Assembly: GCF_003946915.1 (NCBI RefSeq)
Contig: NZ_RPOC01000006.1
Location: 186,001-250,000 of the forward strand
DNA length: 64,000 nt
DNA from: Flavobacterium ustbae
GTDB lineage: Bacteria; Bacteroidota; Bacteroidia; Flavobacteriales; Flavobacteriaceae
Reading direction: 5' to 3'
Made by a program: the position numbers and the translations under genes. The notes under the pieces were generated by a model. It was not told the DNA's origin, did not search any database, and saw only the letters and a list, made by a program, of their open reading frames with translations. Positions 25,264-34,265 of the stretch are shown here, one piece after another (positions within the stretch are counted from its first letter, which is position 1; each line of letters begins with the position of its first letter).

Positions 25264-27546
25264 TTATTTTGAATTTGAATAAGAATATGGGAATGCTTCT
25301 TTGGCTGTACCTCTTTTTAAATTAGGCGAATTGGTCATATCAAAATTTAATTCTCCGCCTTTTAATACCTCAAAATGATTGATATAATTCTTGGTATGAA
25401 GAGCATTATTCCATTTTAATTCGTTTACATATTTATTGGTTTCCGAATTATTTGGCGCATTGATAATAAGCTGTTTTCCATTTTCTAACTGTAAGGTCGT
25501 TTTCTTAAATAATGGCGCTCCCAAAACATATTCGTCTGTTCCTGGGCAAACTGGGTAAAATCCCATGGCTGAGAAAATATACCATGCAGAAGTCTGTCCG
25601 TTATCTTCGTCTCCGCAGTAGCCATCTGGAGTTGGTTTGTACAAACGATTCATGACTTCTCTTGACCAATATTGCGTTTTCCAAGGTTCGCCAGCGTAAT
25701 TGTACAAATAAATCATGTGTTGAATGGGCTGATTTCCATGAGCATATTGACCCATATTCATAATCTGCATTTCGCGAATTTCATGAATAACCGCTCCGTA
25801 ATAACTGTCATCAAAAATTGGAGGAGTCGTAAATACAGCATCTAGTTTTGCTGTGAAATTTTTCTCGCCTCCCATTAAATCAATCAGACCTTGAATGTCA
25901 TGAAAAACGCTCCAGCTGTAATGCCAGCTGTTTCCTTCGGTAAAAGCATCTCCCCACTTGAACGGATTAAAATTGGCTGGAAAACTGCCGTCTTTATTAC
26001 GTCCGCTCATTAAACCAACTGCTGGATTATAGAGATTTTTGTAATTCAGCATTCGTTTTTCATATAAACTGATTTCTTTTTTCGGACGATTTAATGCTTT
26101 TGCCAATTTCCAAATCGTAAAATCATCATAAGCGTATTCTAAAGTTCTCGCCGCATTTTCGTTGATTTTCACATCATACGGAACATATCCTAAAGTATTG
26201 TAATACTGAACTCCTTTTCTTCCAACAGCTTCCAGCGGACCTTCATTATTGGCTCCATGCAGTAAAGCTTCGTATAAAGTATTAATGTCATAACCGCGTA
26301 ATCCTTTTATATAAGCGTCGGAAACTACAGAAGCAGAATTATTTCCTACCATAACATCTCTAAAACCAGGACTTGACCATTCTGGCAAGAATCCGCCTTC
26401 TTTATAATCGTTTATTAATCCTTCCTGCATTTCTTTATTTATAGAAGGATAAACCAGATTTAACAAAGGATATAAAGCGCGGAAAGTATCCCAAAATCCA
26501 GTTCCTGCATACATATATCCCGGCAGCACTTTTCCGTTGTACGGACTGTAATGCACAATTTTTCCGTCTTTATCAATTTCATATTGTTTTTGCGGAAAAC
26601 AAACGGTTCGGTATAAGCAAGAATAAAAAGTCTTTAACTGATCGATATTGGTGTCGTCTACAGCTATTTTACCTAAAACTTTATTCCATTCTGCTTTAGA
26701 TTGTAAAACTGTTTCTTCAAAAGTTGCTGTTCCCAATTCTTTTAAATTTAATTCGGCCTGTTCAAAACTTATAAAAGAAGAAGCAATTTTGACATTAACT
26801 TTTTCTCCTTTTTTGGTTTTAAATCCGACCACTGCACCTGCGTGTGCTCCTTCTGATTCTAGTTTATCAGCGGTTAAAACTTTATCTAGCCAAGTTGAAT
26901 TTGTTTCAAACTTTTTATCAAATACCAAAACAAAATAGTTTTTGAAGTTTTTAGGAACTCCACCGCTATTGCGTGTTGTATAACCGATTATTTTATTTTC
27001 TGATGTAATTATTTTGATATAAGAGCCTTTATCAAATGCATCGATTACAATAGAAGATTTTTCATTTTCGGGAAATGTAATCTGAAAATGTGCAGCTCTT
27101 TCTGTTGTCGTAATTTCGGTCGTAACATCATGATCGGCAAGATAAACGCTATAATAATAAGGTTTTGAAACTTCTGCTTTATGGCTGAACCAACTCGCGC
27201 GTTCGTCTTCGGCGAAAGCCAATTTACCCGTAACGGGCATAATCGAAAACTGACCGTAATCGTTCATCCACGGCGAAGGCTGATGCGTTTGCTTAAATCC
27301 TCTGATTTTTTCGGCTGTATACGTATACGCCCAACCGTCGCCCATTTTCCCTGTTTGAGGCGTCCAGAAATTCATTCCCCAAGGTCTGCAAACTGCGGGA
27401 TACGTATTTCCATTAGAAAGATTATGCAGCGATTGCGTTCCCATTAACGGATTTACATATTCTACAGGATCTAAAGACTTTATCTGTGCATTTAAAAAAA
27501 AGCAGGATTGCAATACTCCTAAAAAAATTAAACTTTTTATTTTCAT
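25264..27546 (-). CDS. GH92 alpha-mannosidase (first copy)
   Basis: This 760-residue protein has a signal peptide (FLGVLQSCFFLNAQ). The GH92 layout is complete: beta-sandwich N-domain (YVNPLMGTQSLHNLSNGNTYPA), then an alpha/alpha barrel ending with PDGYCGDEDNGQTSAWY, which supplies the conserved acidic pair. GH92 enzymes are calcium-dependent exo-alpha-mannosidases. The active-site region usually written HGNEPxHH reads HGNQPIQHM here, with Gln for Glu and Gln for His, unlike the second copy at 27725. That probably changes the linkage preferred. It is probably periplasmic or surface-exposed. Two palindromic repeats separate it from the upstream GH92. Confidence 0.93.
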   Translation of the reverse strand: MKIKSLIFLGVLQSCFFLNAQIKSLDPVEYVNPLMGTQSLHNLSNGNTYPAVCRPWGMNFWTPQTGKMGDGWAYTYTAEKIRGFKQTHQPSPWMNDYGQFSIMPVTGKLAFAEDERASWFSHKAEVSKPYYYSVYLADHDVTTEITTTERAAHFQITFPENEKSSIVIDAFDKGSYIKIITSENKIIGYTTRNSGGVPKNFKNYFVLVFDKKFETNSTWLDKVLTADKLESEGAHAGAVVGFKTKKGEKVNVKIASSFISFEQAELNLKELGTATFEETVLQSKAEWNKVLGKIAVDDTNIDQLKTFYSCLYRTVCFPQKQYEIDKDGKIVHYSPYNGKVLPGYMYAGTGFWDTFRALYPLLNLVYPSINKEMQEGLINDYKEGGFLPEWSSPGFRDVMVGNNSASVVSDAYIKGLRGYDINTLYEALLHGANNEGPLEAVGRKGVQYYNTLGYVPYDVKINENAARTLEYAYDDFTIWKLAKALNRPKKEISLYEKRMLNYKNLYNPAVGLMSGRNKDGSFPANFNPFKWGDAFTEGNSWHYSWSVFHDIQGLIDLMGGEKNFTAKLDAVFTTPPIFDDSYYGAVIHEIREMQIMNMGQYAHGNQPIQHMIYLYNYAGEPWKTQYWSREVMNRLYKPTPDGYCGDEDNGQTSAWYIFSAMGFYPVCPGTDEYVLGAPLFKKTTLQLENGKQLIINAPNNSETNKYVNELKWNNALHTKNYINHFEVLKGGELNFDMTNSPNLKRGTAKEAFPYSYSNSK

Positions 27547-27561
27547 ATTATATGTATTTAT

Positions 27562-27666
27562 CCTGCAAGGTTTTCAAAACCTTGTAGGTATTTATTTTTT
27601 GCGAAATTTAAATCTCATTTATCTAAACTTTAAATCATACCTACAAGGTTTTGGAAACCTTGCAGG
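27562..27666. repeat. Pair of facing palindromic repeats
   Basis: CCTGCAAGGTTTT with its complementary arm occupies 27562-27588, and a second copy, CCTACAAGGTTTTGG and its arm, occupies 27640-27666. The two copies face each other and are about 90% alike. Each can form a 12-bp hairpin. A diverged relative lies at 60747-60771, so this looks like a dispersed palindromic element of the genome. Confidence 0.75.
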
Positions 27667-27691
27667 AACTGCAAAATGTGACTGATCACTA

Positions 27692-27707
27692 TCCCGAAGC
27701 TTCGGGA
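27692..27707. repeat. Short palindrome TCCCGAAGCTTCGGGA
   Basis: A perfect 16-base palindrome flanked on both sides by the repeat CTGATCACT. It sits 18 bases past the stop of the second GH92 gene and may help end or process that transcript. A similar TCCCGAAGATTCGG occurs near 60824 next to the other copy of the palindromic element. Confidence 0.55.
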
Positions 27708-27724
27708 CTGATCACTGACCACTC

Positions 27725-30001
27725 CTAAAAAGGTCTATCCTCTTTCTTCACTCCCCAAGTCGCTGATGGTTTGTTTCCCATATATAATTTCAGTTCTCCG
27801 CCTTTTACAATCATATCTTGTGTAATGTATGATTTTGCATAAGGTTTTCCGTTGAATTCTACTTTTTGAATATAGATATTTGAAGCGCTATTATTAACCG
27901 CATTTATTGTAAAAGAAACCTCTTTTGTATGATGAATCACGGCGCTGTTTACTAACGGACTTCCCACAACATAAATTCCATTTGCTGGATTAACAGAATA
28001 AAATCCCATTGAAGATAAAATATACCAAGCCGACATTTGTCCTAAATCTTCGTTACCGCACAATCCGTCTGGTTTTGTAGAATAAAATTTATCATCGATT
28101 TCGCGAATTAATTTTGCTGTTTTCGAAGGCTGTCCAACATACGCATACAAATACGGAATATGATGATTCGGCTCATTTCCGTGTGCGTACTGTCCAATTA
28201 AACCACTGATATCTGGTGAAACATCCTCGCCTTCTACTTTATCGGTTAGTAAGAAAAGTGAATCTAATTTTGCGATAAATTTTTCTTCATTTCCAAACAA
28301 TTCAATCAATCCGTACGGATCTTGAGGAACCAACCAAGTGTACTGCCACGCATTTCCTTCTACATAATCGTCTTTTCTATGAGCAGATGAAAGCGGATTA
28401 AACGGTGTTTTCCAATTTCCGTTGGTCAATTTTCCACGCATAAAAGTGGTTTCTTTATCGAAATACAATTTGTATAAATTGGCTCTTTTGGTGAAGTAAT
28501 TATAATCGTCTGTTTTGTTTAAAGATTTCGCCATCAAAGCAATACAATAATCATCAATGGCATATTCTAAAGCATTTCCAACAGATTCCAAATGTTTATC
28601 GGCAGGAATATATTCCAGTTTCTGAACATAATCCATTCCGTCGCGCATTTGCATTGCCGTTTTTTTGATTGCTTCGTATGCTAATTCTGTATCATAATCG
28701 CGATATCCTTTTAAATATGCATCAACAATAACGGCTATAGAATGGTTTCCGTTCATGGTATTAGTTTCGTTACCCATTAAATGCCAAACTGGTAATCTGC
28801 CTTGCTGCTGATAAATCGCTAAGAATGATTTTACAATATCATTGATTTTTTCTGGCTGTGTAATCGTGTATAATGGATGCAGTCCGCGGTAAGTATCCCA
28901 AAGCGAAAAAGTGGTGTAATTGGTAAAATTGGCTTTTTCGTACACTTTTTTGTCTGTACCTCTGTAATCTCCGTTGGCATCATTAAAAATAGAAGGCGCA
29001 AACATAGTGTGGTACAATGCTGTGTAGAAAACTTTCATTGTTTTTTCATTGGCTTTAATCTGAACTTTATTGAGTTCTTTATTCCATTTGGAGTCTGCTA
29101 ATTTTACTACAGCTTCAAAATTCCAATCTGGAATTTCTGCTTTTATATTCGCCGATGCATTTTCAACGCTTACTGGAGAAATTCCAACTTTTACTAGAAT
29201 CTGTTTATTTTTTAAGGATTTAAAATCTAAAACCGCTTTTATTTTTAAACCTTCTCCTTCAGTTCCTTTAACCACTGCTGTGCTGTCATAAACCACCATA
29301 CTAGTAATTGGTTCAGAGAATTCCATTGCAAAATAAATACGCTGATCTGACGCCCAGCCTGTAGAATAGCGATAGCCTTCTATTTTGGTTTCGCTAATTT
29401 TTTTAATGAATGTTTTTACAGGTCTGTCCCAGCCAATTCCGTCGGCAAGATCAATTAAAATATGTGAATCGTTTGTGTTTTCGAAAGTATATTTATGAAA
29501 TCCTACTCTTTCGCTCGCCGTTAATTCAGCTTTGACTTTATATTTATCTAAAAGAACACTGTAATATCCAGGCTTAACGACTTCATTTTTATGAGAGAAA
29601 TACGAACCGTAACCGTTTACCATATCTTCTTTTGTGCCTTTTGTCAAGCCAACTTTTCCGCTGACAGGCAATACCAAAATATCATTTAAATCGCCAATTC
29701 CGGTTCCGCTTAAGTGTGTGTGCGTAAAGCCCAAAATCGTATTGCTGGCATAGTTGTAACCGCTGCACCAATCCCAGCCTTCAAAAATATTTACCGGACC
29801 TAGCTGTACCGCTCCAAAAGGAACATTAGCCCCCACAAAAACATGACCATGGCCAGCAGATCCGATAATTGGATCGACATATTGCGTATAATTTGTTTGT
29901 GTTTCTTTGTCTTTTTTCTTCTGTGAATTTACAAAATTCACAAAGAATAGGTTTAAAGCTAAAATGCCGCCAAGAGCAATTCTATTATATTTTTTAACCA
30001 T
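27725..30001 (-). CDS. GH92 alpha-mannosidase (second copy), canonical site
   Basis: With the start at 30001 the protein has 758 residues. This ATG is preferred because it puts a signal peptide at the very N-terminus (MVKKYNRIALGGILALNLFF); the longer frame adds 11 polar residues. Family landmarks are YVDPIIGSAGHGHVFVGANV, LSGTGIGDLNDI, YAHGNEPNHHIPYLYAYVG and PDGLCGNEDLGQMSAWYIL. The HGNEPxHH motif is intact here, as in characterised alpha-1,2-mannosidases, in contrast to the first copy. It removes terminal alpha-mannose outside the cytoplasm. Spacing to the downstream GH92 is 178 bases, filled by palindromic repeats that may lower read-through. Confidence 0.93.
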   Translation of the reverse strand: MVKKYNRIALGGILALNLFFVNFVNSQKKKDKETQTNYTQYVDPIIGSAGHGHVFVGANVPFGAVQLGPVNIFEGWDWCSGYNYASNTILGFTHTHLSGTGIGDLNDILVLPVSGKVGLTKGTKEDMVNGYGSYFSHKNEVVKPGYYSVLLDKYKVKAELTASERVGFHKYTFENTNDSHILIDLADGIGWDRPVKTFIKKISETKIEGYRYSTGWASDQRIYFAMEFSEPITSMVVYDSTAVVKGTEGEGLKIKAVLDFKSLKNKQILVKVGISPVSVENASANIKAEIPDWNFEAVVKLADSKWNKELNKVQIKANEKTMKVFYTALYHTMFAPSIFNDANGDYRGTDKKVYEKANFTNYTTFSLWDTYRGLHPLYTITQPEKINDIVKSFLAIYQQQGRLPVWHLMGNETNTMNGNHSIAVIVDAYLKGYRDYDTELAYEAIKKTAMQMRDGMDYVQKLEYIPADKHLESVGNALEYAIDDYCIALMAKSLNKTDDYNYFTKRANLYKLYFDKETTFMRGKLTNGNWKTPFNPLSSAHRKDDYVEGNAWQYTWLVPQDPYGLIELFGNEEKFIAKLDSLFLLTDKVEGEDVSPDISGLIGQYAHGNEPNHHIPYLYAYVGQPSKTAKLIREIDDKFYSTKPDGLCGNEDLGQMSAWYILSSMGFYSVNPANGIYVVGSPLVNSAVIHHTKEVSFTINAVNNSASNIYIQKVEFNGKPYAKSYITQDMIVKGGELKLYMGNKPSATWGVKKEDRPF

Positions 30002-30080
30002 TTTGTTTGTTTTTATTATTTCAATGCAAATCAATAATCAAAAATAGATTTATGATTTATGCGTTTTTTAATCACTGTGT

Positions 30081-30260
30081 GTAGACACACTGCGGTGCGT
30101 CTCTACAGAATATTTTTGTTGATATTCTATGCGTTTTTCTTTTTCGATATACTTTGTGTAGACGCACTGCGGTGCGCCTCTACGGAATATTTTTGTTGAT
30201 ATTCTATGCGTTTTTCTTTTTCGATATACTTTGTGTAGACGCACTGCGGTGCGCCTCTAC
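30081..30260. repeat. 77-bp tandem repeat with a palindromic core (about 2.3 copies)
   Basis: The palindromic core GTAGACGCACTGCGG / TGCGCCTCTAC occurs at 30081-30106, 30158-30183 and 30235-30260. Period is 77 bases and the spacers are nearly identical. The intergenic stretch 30002-30324 holds this array, then low-complexity CTTTGTCTCTTTGTC and CCTTAGTACC-type runs, with no gene. Confidence 0.85.
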
Positions 30261-30324
30261 GGAAAATCTTTGTCTCTTTGTCTCTTTGTCCCTTTGCAAC
30301 TTAGAGCCTTAGAACCTCAGTACC

Positions 30325-32313
30325 TTAGTACCTATTCAAAACCTCATATAAAGAATAAATCTTAATATTTTCTTTCTTGACTTTACCTTCAAACGAAATT
30401 ATTTTTTCTTCTCCAGCTTTTAAATCAAAATAATTATCGCTCCATTTTCCGTTATAACCTTTGGCTGAGATGCAAACATATTTAGCTGCTTTTTCTGTTT
30501 TTAGGATAATTGTGTTTCCTTTTATTTTCCAATTTATTTTTGGATCTTCTAATGATAAATCCTTCGGACGAGTAAAATCAATTTCTGGTTTGAGATCGTC
30601 TCTGTAAGCTTCTCTTATAGCATACCATGCCGCTTTAGGCTGTCGGTTTTCGTAATCGGTTATACTCCAACTGGCAACTGGCCAACAGTCGTTTAATTGC
30701 CAAACTAACGTACCCATATTATACGGCGCTTTTGAACGGTGGGTACCGACAATATTTTTTATGGAATAATAATGCAGACACTGACTCAAGTATGCATAAT
30801 CTTCCAAATTCATCTTTTCTATTTTAGAGGCATCTATAAAATATTTGCCGAGATAGGAGTCTAACTTCTCAAAACCTTTACCCGCTTTTAAATGTACTTT
30901 TAGTATATCTGAATATAAATGGCGGTCTTCTTCTGAGGTGAAATTTTCAATTGAAGAATAATTAGGTAACGATAACATTCCGTATTCGCTCACAAATCGT
31001 CCCGTTTTTTTCTGGACAGCTTCAATATCTTCCAATCCCCACCAAATCCCCCAATAATGGCTGTCTCCTTCCACTACACTTTTTGCTTTTGACCAATGAT
31101 GTAATGGCGACGAACTTAAATAAGGACGTTTTCCATCAACTTCTTTTACCCATTTCGGAATACTGTCGTGAAATAAACGCGTATAATCTTTCCATAAACG
31201 AATCGAATCTTGTTTAGAAATTTTAAAACTTTTCATCCAACCCCAGTTTTTAAAAGCTTCATCAGATTCATTGTTTCCACACCATAAAACGATGCTTGGA
31301 TGATGGCGCAATCTCTTTACCTGATACTGCACTTCTTTTTTTACATTATCAAAAAAAGCATCGTCGCCAGGAACCATTGTACCGGCAAACATAAAATCTT
31401 GCCAGACATTTATTCCGTATTTATCGCATAAATCGTAGAAATAATCATCTTCATAAATACCTCCGCCCCAAACGCGAAGCATATTCATGTTGGCTTCTTT
31501 CGCCGATAAAACTATTTTTTCATATTCTTTTTTGGTTACTCTCGAAAGAAAAGCATCCGACGGAATATAATTGGCCCCTTTCATGTAAACTGGCTTTCCA
31601 TCAATTTTAAAATAAAAAGATCTGCCCAAACTATCAAGTTCTTGAATCAATTCAATTTTTCGATTTAAAACATACGGTTTCTCAGGAGTTTTCTCGTCAT
31701 AAGCTTCCAATCTTGGCGTTTTCCATATGCCACAAGTGGTATATTTCGGTCCCCAATCCCAGCCAAAATGATACTGCGCTTTGCGTACATAAGCACGCGG
31801 ATTGTCTGGAATTACAAATGGCTGCTCTTTTTTAGCCAGTGAATCAACTATATTTTGTGCTGATTGAAATACGATTCGCAAATCGTTATTTCCTGGTTTC
31901 AAAACTTTCTTAACCTCAACACGCCATTGACGAAACATATTATCAGCTTTTAAAACAAGCTGATTGTTTACATATACTGATGCATAAGTATCTAATCCGT
32001 CAAAAACTAGTTCTGTATTTTTCTTTTTCAGCATTTTTGCCGTAACCTGAAAAACAGTTTTGTATTCCCAATTTTTACGTTCGATCCACTGCAAGTTTTT
32101 TTCGTTGTCTCTATAAAATGGATCAGGAATTAATTTGTTGTTCAGCAAATCGGTATGAATTTCTCCCGGAACTGTGGCGGGATACCATTTTTGAGTTTTT
32201 TCTTCACGGTACGTCCAATTATTTTTTAAATCGATATGCTGTGCAAAAGCAATTGATGTAAAGCTTGCCAGACATAGGCTCATTAGCCAGTGAAGTTTTT
32301 TGTGATAATTCAT
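30325..32313 (-). CDS. GH2 beta-mannosidase with an internal domain missing
   Basis: The 662-residue protein begins with a signal peptide (SLCLASFTSIAFAQ) and the GH2 sugar-binding domain (NNWTYREE to FGWDWGPKYTTCGIWKTPRL, about 30-202). It then jumps to the last strand of the second domain and the TIM barrel (FYFKIDGKPVYMKGANYIPSD, about 233-253). The Ig-like second domain, over 100 residues in normal beta-mannosidases of about 830-860 residues, is absent, with the join near residues 205-215. Catalytic residues remain: acid/base Glu349 in WCGNNES and nucleophile Glu443 in VSEYGM. It belongs to the mannan locus and would cut the beta-Man-GlcNAc core of N-glycans or manno-oligosaccharides. Activity of the shortened form is uncertain. 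Confidence 0.88.
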   Translation of the reverse strand: MNYHKKLHWLMSLCLASFTSIAFAQHIDLKNNWTYREEKTQKWYPATVPGEIHTDLLNNKLIPDPFYRDNEKNLQWIERKNWEYKTVFQVTAKMLKKKNTELVFDGLDTYASVYVNNQLVLKADNMFRQWRVEVKKVLKPGNNDLRIVFQSAQNIVDSLAKKEQPFVIPDNPRAYVRKAQYHFGWDWGPKYTTCGIWKTPRLEAYDEKTPEKPYVLNRKIELIQELDSLGRSFYFKIDGKPVYMKGANYIPSDAFLSRVTKKEYEKIVLSAKEANMNMLRVWGGGIYEDDYFYDLCDKYGINVWQDFMFAGTMVPGDDAFFDNVKKEVQYQVKRLRHHPSIVLWCGNNESDEAFKNWGWMKSFKISKQDSIRLWKDYTRLFHDSIPKWVKEVDGKRPYLSSSPLHHWSKAKSVVEGDSHYWGIWWGLEDIEAVQKKTGRFVSEYGMLSLPNYSSIENFTSEEDRHLYSDILKVHLKAGKGFEKLDSYLGKYFIDASKIEKMNLEDYAYLSQCLHYYSIKNIVGTHRSKAPYNMGTLVWQLNDCWPVASWSITDYENRQPKAAWYAIREAYRDDLKPEIDFTRPKDLSLEDPKINWKIKGNTIILKTEKAAKYVCISAKGYNGKWSDNYFDLKAGEEKIISFEGKVKKENIKIYSLYEVLNRY

Positions 32314-32376
32314 TTTTTGGAATACTATATTAATACCTTCTAAAATTAGTAAAAAGGCATCTAATTTAGCAGTTTC

Positions 32377-32409
32377 GAGAAGGAAGGATGTACTAAGTCC
32401 TTCCTTCTC
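32377..32409. repeat. Strong 12-bp stem-loop upstream of the GH2 gene
   Basis: GAGAAGGAAGGA (32377-32388) and TCCTTCCTTCTC (32398-32409) are perfect complements around a 9-base loop, 64 bases before the GH2 start. No T run follows. It may be an mRNA processing or stabilising structure between susD and the enzyme genes. The rest of the 426-base gap is A+T-rich without a gene, apart from the terminator near 32700. Confidence 0.6.
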
Positions 32410-32684
32410 ATCAGAATTATTCTTTGTTAGTAACTCTAAAATACAACTAGAAATATCTTCTTTACCACTGCCTTATGCTTTATTTTGGTTTTGATTTGTA
32501 TTGTTTTAGATTCAAATAATGAAATAAACTTTAAGTATATTTTTTTTTTAAATACTGAAAATAAATCCATCTTTTTCAGCAGAATCTCTCTTAGTTTACT
32601 GCGAAAAAAAAGCATTTCAATCTGCAAAATAATTTTCAATTACACTTTTGAAGATCAATTCTTTATTTGATTTAAAAATAAGCC

Positions 32685-32711
32685 GGGTATGCTCATTACC
32701 CGACTTATTTT
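32685..32711 (-). terminator. Hairpin terminator after susD
   Basis: AAATAAGCCGGGTA and TACCCGACTTATTT pair with one mismatch around a 7-base loop, 28 bases past the SusD stop, with T runs on both sides. It probably lowers transcription from susCD into the glycosidase genes, a common design in Bacteroidota utilization loci. Confidence 0.75.
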
Positions 32712-32739
32712 AACTAACTAACCAACCAAATTTAAAAAT

Positions 32740-34254
32740 CTACTTGTCCCACCAGATTCTTGTGGTCATTAAATCTAAACCTTGACGTTGAATTGCTTCT
32801 TTATAATTCGCCTCGTTTGTAATTAGTTCTGACTGATCATAAATTAATCTTCTCGGAATTGTTCCTTGTGTTTCTCCAGTTGGATCATTTACAGGAACTA
32901 AAACAGGATAGCCTGTTCTTCTGTATTCTGAAAATGCTTCAAATCCATTAAACAATAACACAATCCATTTTTGAGTGATAATCTGTTCGATTTTTTGTGC
33001 TTCTGTTCCTGCAGATTTGAATGGATAAGTGGTAATGTAAGTGTTATATTCTGCTGGCGAAACCAAAGGCACTTTGTCTCCAAAAATGGCTAAAATATTC
33101 ATCGCGCCTCTTACTCCATTTTCATAATACGTCTGAGCAGATCCGCCAACATTCCATCCTTTTACTGCAGCTTCTGCTAATAAAAACTGAACCTCAGCAT
33201 AAGACATAATTAATGTTGGAGCATCATAACGCAATACTGTTGATGTATTTGGATCTGAGAAAAGCTTCTTATCTCCACCTGGAAATTCTTTTGCATCATT
33301 TGCCAGACCTTGCTGACTTGCAGGATTATTGTCTCCTGTTGCTTCTAATTTTGCGTAAATTCTTAAACGTGGATCATTTGTGTTTTTCAATAAATCGATG
33401 AAAGTTTTACTGAATTTGATATTCGATTCTCCTCCATTCAAATCATTTCTAACCCAAGCAGAAGTAATCGGATTTGTTTTTACTCCCGGAGGCCCTGCAT
33501 CATGTCGTAAAACCAAACTGTCATCATTTGAGGTAAAAACGCCTTTAGCGTAAGCTTTTTCTACAAATTCTTTTGCTTTCGCAGGATTTACTTTAGACAA
33601 ACGCATGGCTACTCTTAGCATTAAAGAGTTTGCTAGTTTTTTCCATCTTGCCACATCACTTTGGTAATACAAATCGGCATTTCCAACGAAAGGTTTTCCA
33701 GCGTCTAATGCAGTTCCAGCTTCGTCCAATTCTTTTAAAAGATCATTATAAATGGCTTCTTGCGTGTCATATTTTGGAGAAAATACGTTTCCATTATATC
33801 CTTTTCCTGCTTCAAAATAAGGAACTTCACCATAAGTATCTGTCAGTTTTTGGAACAAGAAAACTTTCATGATTCTACAAGCCTGAATCATATTTGAATT
33901 CTCTGGCGTATCTTCAACAACAGATAATAATTGGAAAATCTGATTTAATCCTTTCCCGTAAGTTTCGCCAAATAGCGCTGCCGAATATTCAGAAGAATAC
34001 GTGTATTTTGAACCTGGCCCGCCAAGTGAAGAAAATTGCTGAACGATTTGTGCAGCGTATAAATTGTTTCCTCTTGTGTTAGAAAAATCCTGTCCGTCTA
34101 CATAAATCTCGGCAAGCGTAAACATTGATTTTACAGCTGGATCTGTTAAAGCATTTGGATTCGTATTCATTTCTTCGAATCCTTTATCGCATGAAGCTAA
34201 TGTCAAAGCACTAACAATTGCGACACAAAATATTTTGATATATCTATTTTTCAT
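32740..34254 (-). CDS. SusD/RagB-like nutrient-binding lipoprotein (mannan locus)
   Basis: The 504-residue protein starts with a lipoprotein signal (SALTLASCDKGFEEMNTNPN), the lipobox Cys at residue 22 followed by the FEEMNTNPNALTDP opening of the SusD_2 type. TPR-like helices and the C-terminal part (YRRTGYPVLVPVNDPTG, IPRRLIYDQSE) are as expected. It lies on the outer face of the outer membrane and caps its SusC channel, binding the oligosaccharide. The SusC gene ends 11 bases upstream. Ligand is inferred to be a mannan or N-glycan fragment from the neighbouring glycosidases. Confidence 0.93.
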   Translation of the reverse strand: MKNRYIKIFCVAIVSALTLASCDKGFEEMNTNPNALTDPAVKSMFTLAEIYVDGQDFSNTRGNNLYAAQIVQQFSSLGGPGSKYTYSSEYSAALFGETYGKGLNQIFQLLSVVEDTPENSNMIQACRIMKVFLFQKLTDTYGEVPYFEAGKGYNGNVFSPKYDTQEAIYNDLLKELDEAGTALDAGKPFVGNADLYYQSDVARWKKLANSLMLRVAMRLSKVNPAKAKEFVEKAYAKGVFTSNDDSLVLRHDAGPPGVKTNPITSAWVRNDLNGGESNIKFSKTFIDLLKNTNDPRLRIYAKLEATGDNNPASQQGLANDAKEFPGGDKKLFSDPNTSTVLRYDAPTLIMSYAEVQFLLAEAAVKGWNVGGSAQTYYENGVRGAMNILAIFGDKVPLVSPAEYNTYITTYPFKSAGTEAQKIEQIITQKWIVLLFNGFEAFSEYRRTGYPVLVPVNDPTGETQGTIPRRLIYDQSELITNEANYKEAIQRQGLDLMTTRIWWDK

Positions 34255-34265
34255 CTTTTTTAGTA

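Noticed and set aside
30081..30260. CRISPR array
   Set aside because: The repeated palindromic cores are spaced evenly, but the spacers are nearly identical and only about two units exist, with no cas genes. It is a tandem repeat.
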